42,006 nucleotides of DNA, taken from Anabaena azotica FACHB-119 (GTDB taxonomy: Bacteria > Cyanobacteriota > Cyanobacteriia > Cyanobacteriales > Nostocaceae). The stretch's first letter is position 1. Each line of letters begins with the position of its first letter. Of this stretch, positions 37,140 to 42,006 are shown one piece after another. The stretch spans positions 1-42,006 of the forward strand of contig NZ_JACJSG010000062.1 in the NCBI RefSeq assembly GCF_014697625.1, in the 5' to 3' direction. Made by a program: the position numbers and the translations under genes. The notes beneath the pieces are model-generated. The model was given only the letters and a program-made list of their open reading frames with translations. It had not been told where the DNA came from and did no database searches.

Positions 37140-38960
37140 ATGGAACAGCAAATACCAATGCTAGGAACTAAAGAGACGGCACTGTTACGTGGCGATTATC
37201 CCAGTATTGAGTATTTGGAAGCTGGTAACATCGCCTCTTGGTTACAGGAACGTCAAGACCAATTATTAGTCCGCGCCAGAGATGAACGTAACGGTATGAA
37301 CCTTGCCAAGTTCATCACTTTGGCAACGGCGGCTACTGGTGCAGTTTGCTATGCCACTTCCCCACTTGCTCCTATCGGTGCAGTGGTCGCTGGTGTTGGG
37401 TATCTTTGGTCAGTGGTGCAAGACCTCAGTGATACCCATCAATTTGCCCCAGTTCCTTTTATTCGGGGTGACTTTTTTGAGTTCCTCTCGGCAATGGGTG
37501 ATAGTGTTGCACGAGACGAATACTTTGCTAATAAAAATGAAATTGCTGACTTGATGCTGCATCTGGAGCCAATGGAGAAATATGAGTTCGCCATGCTCAA
37601 GCAATCATCTCATGTGCTGTGTAAAGACTTAAGCACCGTTGAGCCGGGAAAAAGGTTTTACGCTTACCGTTGGTTGTTGGATTGGTTTATTCAGCTGCGT
37701 GGACAATTCCCAACCCGTGACCAATTATCCGGGCATTTAGCTCAGGTGACAATTGACCCGCGTGTAAATTACCAACAAGTGACATCCATTCAACAAGTGA
37801 CACAAACGCACAATATTGGTATCCCACCTGCAAGATTTGTTGAATTACCAAATGGTGTCAATCAACAACTAGAGGACAAGACTGTTACTATAACCCCAAA
37901 AGCTGAACTGCCTTCTACCTCTAACCCATCATTGGGGACAGTAGTTTCTAGTCATGAGCCTAACCCAACTACGATTGTTAACACGGAAATCTCCACTTAC
38001 ACCAAAACGCCTCATGTGCAGTATGACCTTATTGGGCATATTGCTAAGAAAGTGACAAATATGCTGTGGGTTGGTGTTCCTGGTTCTGGCAAGGGCATCA
38101 CCATTAGCAATGCTATTGATGCAATTAAGCGATCGCACCCTGGCATACATATCTTTTACATCGACCCCAAAGGCGATGAGAAAGAAACTGGTTATTTTAA
38201 AGGTCGTGTTGACACCTTAAAACGGGCCAAGATTCTGGAGATGTCACCCGCCGAAGCAGTCAAGTGGGTTAAAGATTGTTTTGCCGAGTTTCAGTTAATC
38301 ACCGGGAATAAGCTAATTATTTTGGATGAAGGGACGGCTGTTTGTTCCAAGTTTAAGAATGCTAAGGGTGAAATTGGTTGGCTCAAAGATAAAATCGTCT
38401 CCTACTGTTCATGTGGTGATAGTTCTGGTTGGCATTTTTGGATTGTGGTGCAGAACCCCCACACTGACGATTTGGGTATTTCTGGGGGACTGCGATCGCA
38501 ACTAACATCTGTGGCTCTGGTTCATCCAGATAATGTCCCCGCTTACAATGCCATGATTGCCACGCAACTGATTCCGAGCGATCGCAAAATTACGTCAACG
38601 CAAGTCATGGACATTGCCTCCTCGTCACCAGTAGGTCGAGCCGTGTACTACGGCGGCATCAATGAATGGATACCGATGCCTCTATTAAAGAACTTCTCCG
38701 GTTATGACCGAGACAACAAGAAATTTCTGGATGAACCAAAGATTAACGATTCTTTGCAAGCAGAAACTACAGCTACAACAGATGCACCGAAAAGCGAGTC
38801 TCAAAGAGTGCTGGCATTATTGGAACGCACCAGTGCATCCTCACTTGATGAATTTATTCACAACGAGTTGAAATTGTCAGGAACTCAAGCTGACTTAGTA
38901 CGTGTGGGGATTGAGAAATTACTTAAAGATTCACATCTAAGATACAAATTTGATGGGTAA
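37140..38960 (+). CDS. TraD/VirD4-like P-loop ATPase of a plasmid module
   Basis: 606 residues, preceded by GTAGGAGACAG. A hydrophobic hairpin at about 55-93 anchors it in the membrane. After a soluble region and a low-complexity linker (220-290) comes a P-loop ATPase: Walker A GVPGSGKG at 312-319, with Gly in place of the usual Ser/Thr after Lys; then IHIFYIDPKGDEKETGY; Walker B LIILDEG with D396-E397; and a sensor-like HFWIVVQNPH. The layout of N-terminal membrane hairpin plus ATPase is that of coupling proteins of DNA transfer. No relaxase or other transfer genes are seen in the window, so the role is only inferred. C-terminal helical tail. Confidence 0.75.
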   Translation: MEQQIPMLGTKETALLRGDYPSIEYLEAGNIASWLQERQDQLLVRARDERNGMNLAKFITLATAATGAVCYATSPLAPIGAVVAGVGYLWSVVQDLSDTHQFAPVPFIRGDFFEFLSAMGDSVARDEYFANKNEIADLMLHLEPMEKYEFAMLKQSSHVLCKDLSTVEPGKRFYAYRWLLDWFIQLRGQFPTRDQLSGHLAQVTIDPRVNYQQVTSIQQVTQTHNIGIPPARFVELPNGVNQQLEDKTVTITPKAELPSTSNPSLGTVVSSHEPNPTTIVNTEISTYTKTPHVQYDLIGHIAKKVTNMLWVGVPGSGKGITISNAIDAIKRSHPGIHIFYIDPKGDEKETGYFKGRVDTLKRAKILEMSPAEAVKWVKDCFAEFQLITGNKLIILDEGTAVCSKFKNAKGEIGWLKDKIVSYCSCGDSSGWHFWIVVQNPHTDDLGISGGLRSQLTSVALVHPDNVPAYNAMIATQLIPSDRKITSTQVMDIASSSPVGRAVYYGGINEWIPMPLLKNFSGYDRDNKKFLDEPKINDSLQAETTATTDAPKSESQRVLALLERTSASSLDEFIHNELKLSGTQADLVRVGIEKLLKDSHLRYKFDG

Positions 38961-38986
38961 ATTTTCTAAGCCTTTCTTTTTTAACC

Positions 38987-39691
38987 ATGCACACAACAAA
39001 GGACAAAACTATGCAAGATATCCTCAATCAAATATCACAACTACATCACACATTTATTGCTGGTTCAATTGGGACTGGGAAGGATTTACTAGCATCCTTT
39101 GGGGTTAAAGCTCTTAAACAGCAGCAACCCTCATTAACAGTATATGTCATAGACTTGAAAGCCGATTGCAAAGAAAACTACTACGATAACTGTGCTGATA
39201 TTGTCCGCCGTCGAAATTTCACCCGCATGATTAGTGAGACATCATTAACAGATTTATTTAACTGGGTAAAGGGTTGTTTTCTTGAGTTTGCACAAATCAC
39301 GGGGAAAAAATTATTAATTATTACAGAAGCCACTTTTCTTTTCCATAAATTCAATCAAGATAAAGATTATAAAAGTTGGCTCACTGACCAAGTTGTCACT
39401 TATCTGTGCATTGGACATTCTGCTGGTGCTTATTTATGGTTGATTGGGCAGAACTTAAACTTGGAAAGTAAAGAAATTGGTTTTTCTAGCCTATCAATTA
39501 TGAAGTTTGTTTTGATTGTGAGTGCAGATAATTTGGCTAACTATGATTACATCTGTCGGACATTATTTATCCCTAAAAACCGCAAACTTAGTATAGAGAA
39601 AATAAACGCGATCGCCGCAGAGTCTCCAGTTAACCGGGCAGTCTATTCGGCTGGACACTGGTCGCCTATGCCAGTGCTTACCCATGCCTGA
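38987..39691 (+). CDS. Degenerate shorter paralog of the upstream ATPase
   Basis: 234 residues, covering only the ATPase core of its neighbour. HHTFIAGSIGTGKDLLASFG (21-40) matches the Walker A region but has GKD instead of GKS/T. LKADCKENYY parallels PKGDEKETGY. The Walker B equivalent KKLLIITEATFL has Thr in place of the catalytic-site Asp. AAESPVNRAVYSAGHWSPMP at the end matches ASSSPVGRAVYYGGINEWIP. It is probably an ATPase-deficient partner or regulator of the full-length protein. There is an in-frame Met at residue 9 as a second start. Confidence 0.75.
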   Translation: MHTTKDKTMQDILNQISQLHHTFIAGSIGTGKDLLASFGVKALKQQQPSLTVYVIDLKADCKENYYDNCADIVRRRNFTRMISETSLTDLFNWVKGCFLEFAQITGKKLLIITEATFLFHKFNQDKDYKSWLTDQVVTYLCIGHSAGAYLWLIGQNLNLESKEIGFSSLSIMKFVLIVSADNLANYDYICRTLFIPKNRKLSIEKINAIAAESPVNRAVYSAGHWSPMPVLTHA

Positions 39692-39716
39692 TAAATGTCA
39701 GGAACTAAGTTTGATG

Positions 39717-39745
39717 AAAAAGGGTACTGACAATGACAGTACTCC
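39717..39745 (+). promoter_or_regulatory. Repeated intergenic hairpin, copy 1
   Basis: AAAAGGGTACTGACAATGAC (39718-39737) recurs as copy 2 at 40320-40339. GGGTACTG and CAGTACTCCC can pair with a two-base bulge. It lies 42 bases before the ATG at 39787. It may control translation or mRNA stability of the following genes. Confidence 0.45.
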
Positions 39746-39786
39746 CGTAGCGACCAATAATTTCTGAAGTTTAAGGACTTATCAAG

Positions 39787-40107
39787 ATGGAACATATAAG
39801 CGAAGAGTTACAGCAAAAAGTTGATAAAGAATTTGACAACTTTTGGAGAGATATTGTCTGTGACGAAAACGGATGTTTGGATCTAGAGAAAGTTAAGCGT
39901 GAATTGTACGACTATAGCCTAGCAATGCAATATGTATCAGAGGTTTACTGTGAATTGACCAATGGGCATATTAGTAAAATTCACGCAGACCCACAAATAG
40001 TAATTCGCATGGTTTACGAGCAAATCGAAGGTCTGGAAATGATATTTATAGGAGTTAAAAGTGAAACAAAGGAACAAGTACATCCTGTAGGAATAGCCTC
40101 TAGTTAA
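39787..40107 (+). CDS. Plasmid/phage-type hypothetical protein
   Basis: 106 residues. Helical: EELQQKVDKEFDNFWRDIVC, DENGCLDLEKVKRELYDYSL, AMQYVSEVYCELTNGHISK. Proteins with a D-E-x-G-x-L-x-x-x-K-x-K-x-E-L-x-D-Y pattern are known to me from phages and plasmids of several phyla, without assigned function. It begins 95 bases after the degenerate ATPase. Confidence 0.6.
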   Translation: MEHISEELQQKVDKEFDNFWRDIVCDENGCLDLEKVKRELYDYSLAMQYVSEVYCELTNGHISKIHADPQIVIRMVYEQIEGLEMIFIGVKSETKEQVHPVGIASS

Positions 40108-40150
40108 ATGTGCAGCTTAAATTTATTAGTTATTGGGAGAATAATCAAAT

Positions 40151-40321
40151 ATGCAACTACTCGAAATCGTCAAAGTAGAAACCGCCGCTAAACCTATTCG
40201 ACCTTTCCAACGGGTATCAATAGTCCGGCGCAAGCGACCCTATTGGCAGGAGTGTGAGGACAGGGGGTATCGGAATGTCGGACAGGCTGAAGAAGGATTT
40301 TCTAGGTTTGTGTCTGATTAA
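40151..40321 (+). CDS. Small basic protein
   Basis: 56 residues from ATG 40151 with GGGAGA 12 bases before: MQLLEIVKVETAAKPIRPFQ, RVSIVRRKRPYWQECEDRGY, RNVGQAEEGFSRFVSD. Basic centre. Its stop codon begins repeat copy 2. Unknown; could bind nucleic acid. Confidence 0.5.
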   Translation: MQLLEIVKVETAAKPIRPFQRVSIVRRKRPYWQECEDRGYRNVGQAEEGFSRFVSD

Positions 40322-40345
40322 AAGGGTACTGACAATGACAATATC
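40320..40345 (+). promoter_or_regulatory. Repeated intergenic hairpin, copy 2
   Basis: AAAAGGGTACTGACAATGAC as at 39718, then AATATCC. The GGGTACTG arm now pairs less well with CAATATCC (one mismatch and one wobble). It sits 60-80 bases before the ATG at 40400. Confidence 0.4.
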
Positions 40346-40399
40346 CTTGATGGTGAACAAGAAATGCTGACTGTAACAAAGTAAGGAGTTTGTTGCAAA

Positions 40400-40612
40400 A
40401 TGATTAATCCTACGATTGAGTTTGTTTTGCAAAATGGGAATAACCACTTTTACCTTGAAGGTGAAGAAAAACCTGTTGTAGACGTGGATGAAGCTTCTAG
40501 ATACTCAACTTTTAATGAGGCTTCTAGCCATATCAAAACATTTCACCAACAAAACGATGCGGTTGAAGTTTTTGTTAGACCTGTTCAACTATCTATTGAA
40601 CTACTAGACTGA
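40400..40612 (+). CDS. Small hypothetical protein
   Basis: 70 residues, with GTAAGGAG 13 bases before ATG 40400. It reads as a small alpha/beta protein (PTIEFVLQNGNNHFYLEGEE, YSTFNEASSHIKTF, DAVEVFVRPVQLSIELLD). Soluble and acidic. Not recognised. A terminator follows at 40686. Confidence 0.6.
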   Translation: MINPTIEFVLQNGNNHFYLEGEEKPVVDVDEASRYSTFNEASSHIKTFHQQNDAVEVFVRPVQLSIELLD

Positions 40613-40685
40613 TGAGGAATCGGCAAAATGACAAAATATTACAATGATGAACCACCATAGCAATTACTAATAACTAAAATAAAAG

Positions 40686-40715
40686 TACCGGGCAACTGTC
40701 CGGTATTATTTTTTA
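40686..40715 (+). terminator. Rho-independent terminator closing the plasmid module
   Basis: TACCGG (40686-40691) and CCGGTA (40700-40705) with an eight-base loop, followed by TTATTTTTTAG. It is 74 bases after the stop of the last gene. Confidence 0.85.
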
Positions 40716-40780
40716 GTAGATACAGCAAATTTTGTGAAGTTGTTCGAGGCAAGGTGAAGGATATCGATTTAGGCGATCGC

Positions 40781-40978
40781 ATGAAAGAAACCGAATTTTC
40801 TTTGTCTGAACTAATCATCTACTACTGGCAGAAACTATCGTTAATTACTGACCAGCACCATAGGGCCAACCCAAGTATCAAAGAATTTGCCGAAGTCTCA
40901 CGCTGCCCCCAAAAGTGGAAAGCTTTTGACATAGCAGTGGAACTGCATCGGAACGGGTCTAAGCCCTGGGTTGGGTGA
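40781..40978 (+). CDS. Small hypothetical protein
   Basis: 65 residues from ATG 40781; a GTG at 40754 would add nine. Sequence MKETEFSLSELIIYYWQKLS, LITDQHHRANPSIKEFAEVS, RCPQKWKAFDIAVELHRNG. Helical, with SIKEFAEVSRCPQKWKAFDI a possible helix-turn-helix. A perfect 13-bp hairpin follows its stop. The upstream HIP1 site takes the place of a ribosome site, so the start is uncertain. Confidence 0.5.
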   Translation: MKETEFSLSELIIYYWQKLSLITDQHHRANPSIKEFAEVSRCPQKWKAFDIAVELHRNGSKPWVG

Positions 40979-40989
40979 TAAAGAAAAGG

Positions 40990-41018
40990 GATGCTAGACA
41001 GACGTTCTGTCTAGCATC
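40990..41018. terminator. Perfect 13-bp hairpin between convergent genes
   Basis: GATGCTAGACAGA (40990-41002), loop CGT, TCTGTCTAGCATC (41006-41018). It lies between the end of the gene at 40781 and the end of the minus-strand gene at 41049, the place for a bidirectional terminator, although T runs are poor on both sides. Confidence 0.65.
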
Positions 41019-41048
41019 GTGAAAGGCTTTTGCTGCAAGGTTTTCTTC

Positions 41049-41354
41049 TCATCTAACCGATATTTTCTGTTTGAGGAACCAGACTGCATCCTCTGGCGAT
41101 TTCAATTGTTTCCCAAGCAGCCCTATTTGCATAAACTCTCGCAAATAGCATCGGCAAGTATTCTTGTGCAATCCAGACTTATGAGCAATCTGGCTGGTAG
41201 ACAAACCATTCTCACCAGCGTTATTTAACAGCCACAGCAAGAAGTTAGCTTGGTTGAGCGAGTCGGTGAAGCAAATGTTAGGTTCTCGGATTGGTTTGAG
41301 AAATCCCTGTTTATTCGCGGCTGGTATTATTTCGGCTATCTTGTCTGTTCGCAT
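41049..41354 (-). CDS. Winged-helix DNA-binding protein, probable autoregulator
   Basis: 101 residues. NQANFLLWLLNNAGENGLST, SQIAHKSGLHKNTCRCYLRE, FMQIGLLGKQL is a winged-helix unit of the MarR/Rrf2-like or IclR-like kind (helix, G-x-S-T-S-Q-I-A, recognition helix, wing). A near-palindromic operator with 10-bp arms lies at 41358-41385, immediately upstream of its ATG at 41354. That proximity points to negative autoregulation. Confidence 0.75.
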   Translation of the reverse strand: MRTDKIAEIIPAANKQGFLKPIREPNICFTDSLNQANFLLWLLNNAGENGLSTSQIAHKSGLHKNTCRCYLREFMQIGLLGKQLKSPEDAVWFLKQKISVR

Positions 41355-41357
41355 ATT

Positions 41358-41385
41358 TATATAATCCCCCTGTGAGGATTATATA
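41358..41385. promoter_or_regulatory. Operator-like inverted repeat at the start of the winged-helix gene
   Basis: TATATAATCC (41358-41367) and GGATTATATA (41376-41385), exact 10-bp arms with eight bases between. Three bases upstream of the ATG on the minus strand. Confidence 0.7.
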
Positions 41386-41424
41386 ATATGTTTAACTTGT
41401 CAGTGACATCAACTTCAGACAGCG

Positions 41425-41598
41425 ATGGAAACCAAACCAACCAAAAAACCTTACAAGCCCAGGACATCACAAACCGACACAACAAAATTCCAACACGTTA
41501 AAATACTTGACTGTAATTTACCAGTAAATCGGGTGATTTTCGAGTGCTGGCACTGTCACAACAATTCGCAATTCGCAATTCGCAATTCGCAATTGTGA
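41425..41598 (+). CDS. Possible small Cys/His protein ending in an STRR array
   Basis: 57 residues from ATG 41425: METKPTKKPYKPRTSQTDTT, KFQHVKILDCNLPVNRVIFE, CWHCHNNSQFAIRNSQL. The C-x2-C with His (CWHCHNN) could bind metal. The last 13 residues are encoded by the CAATTCG heptamer array, so the original end was probably lost or replaced by repeat expansion. Starts in the AT-rich region opposite the winged-helix gene. Confidence 0.35.
   Translation: METKPTKKPYKPRTSQTDTTKFQHVKILDCNLPVNRVIFECWHCHNNSQFAIRNSQL
41562..41594. repeat. STRR heptamer array, orientation 1
   Basis: Four perfect tandem CAATTCG units (41562-41589) and a partial fifth. Heptamer STRR sequences of this type are a hallmark of heterocystous cyanobacteria. 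Confidence 0.9.
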
Positions 41599-41881
41599 AG
41601 ATATGGAGAATTAATTAGTATATAAACTTATACCAATTCACTTAAAGAAGAAGAGCTTCCCTTCTAGTACAACTAGTTTCCCAAGTTATTGCTGAGAAGA
41701 TAAATGTACCCCAATATTTTGTTCTCCACTTTTAAGTTGAAGGTAATAACTGCGAATTGCGAATTGCGAATTGCGAATTGCCTTGTCCCAGTTGCAGCAA
41801 GACAGCTATCAGGTTGGCAGCTTCTGGGGTGCTTTCGACAACGCCTATACCTTCACCTTGGCAACCTTATAACTTATCGTC
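41599..41881. other. Intergenic region between the STRR array and the nucleotidyltransferase
   Basis: 283 bases, with the inverted STRR array at 41753-41780. The two STRR arrays could pair over about 28 bases with a 160-base loop. No gene is seen in it. Confidence 0.5.
41753..41780. repeat. STRR heptamer array, orientation 2
   Basis: Four perfect CGAATTG units, the reverse complement of the CAATTCG units at 41562. Confidence 0.9.
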
Positions 41882-42006
41882 ATGATGAATGATCTGCACA
41901 TTGAGTTGATACATCAGTTATTTGCGGCTTCAGACAAAATTAATCTGCCCCTGTGGTTGCAGGGTGGGTGGGCTATTGATGCGAAATTACATCGGATTAC
42001 ACGGGA
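41882..42006 (+). CDS. Start of an ANT(2'')/LinB-like nucleotidyltransferase (cut by window end)
   Basis: Forty-one codons: MMNDLHIELIHQLFAAS, then DKINLPLWLQGGWAIDAKLH, RITR. The L-W-L-x-G-G-W-A-I-D-A stretch, followed in the family by R-x-H-x-D-L-D, is the N-terminal signature of the aminoglycoside-2''-adenylyltransferase and lincosamide nucleotidyltransferase group. The catalytic Asp pair lies past the window end, so activity cannot be judged. Two adjacent ATG codons (41882, 41885). Confidence 0.75.
   Translation, partial: MMNDLHIELIHQLFAASDKINLPLWLQGGWAIDAKLHRITR

Noticed and set aside
41562..41780. CRISPR array suspected from short repeats
   Set aside because: The repeats are contiguous heptamers without spacers and no cas gene is in the window.
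1..42006. tRNA, rRNA and complete insertion sequences
   Set aside because: None was seen by eye. Only one transposase stump and one possible IS200/IS605-like end were found; a tRNA scan could not be run.

Overview
The window reads as accessory DNA, most likely a plasmid or large integrated element, of a filamentous heterocyst-type cyanobacterium (Nostoc/Anabaena-like). The evidence is the very frequent HIP1 octamer GCGATCGC, heptamer STRR-type repeats (CAATTCG and its complement), interspersed palindromic repeats, and many protein families typical of Nostoc plasmids. No rRNA, tRNA, CRISPR array or complete transposon was seen.

Layout. 1-2.5 kb: the end of a plasmid-type protein, a small ribbon-helix-helix regulator, and an overlapping run of small membrane proteins, three of which share a Cys/His-rich C-terminal domain. 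2.8-8.8 kb: a short Cys-containing peptide gene, an orphan two-partner-secretion exoprotein, a GNAT acetyltransferase, an HNH nuclease, an aldo/keto reductase and two small unknowns. 9.1-20.9 kb: the most striking part, seven same-strand genes that all carry one short motif of the form GG(L/F)(V/I)NAxxVNAxxIGG(N/D)I. Two are NACHT (NLR-like) ATPases. The others are two pentapeptide-repeat proteins (one with a membrane block), an alpha/beta hydrolase and two helical proteins. 21.3-27.6 kb: a replication/partition-like module on the minus strand (winged-helix protein, KilA-N protein, ParB-like coiled-coil protein, XRE repressor), with a divergent set on the plus strand. 27.6-29.5 kb: a scar region with an IS5-type transposase remnant, a direct repeat and two gene remnants. 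29.7-31.5 kb: a complete DarT/DarG DNA ADP-ribosylation toxin-antitoxin pair. 31.7-33.2 kb: small minus-strand genes including a DUF5674 protein. 33.6-40.6 kb: a long plus-strand set of plasmid-type genes with a membrane protein, a TraD-like P-loop ATPase and a degenerate paralog of it. 40.7-42.0 kb: a small winged-helix autoregulator, inverted STRR arrays, and the start of an ANT(2'')-like nucleotidyltransferase cut by the window end.

How it may work together. The 9.1-20.9 kb cluster looks like an NLR-type immune or cell-suicide network. NACHT sensors and candidate effectors share one adhesive motif resembling the bacterial amyloid signalling sequences and the HET-s/RHIM class of prion-like motifs, placed N-terminally on the NACHT proteins and C-terminally on three of the candidate effectors. 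Gene-end remnants between the members show that the cluster grew by repeated duplication. With DarTG nearby, this is a defence-rich accessory region. All function statements for the cluster are inference from sequence.
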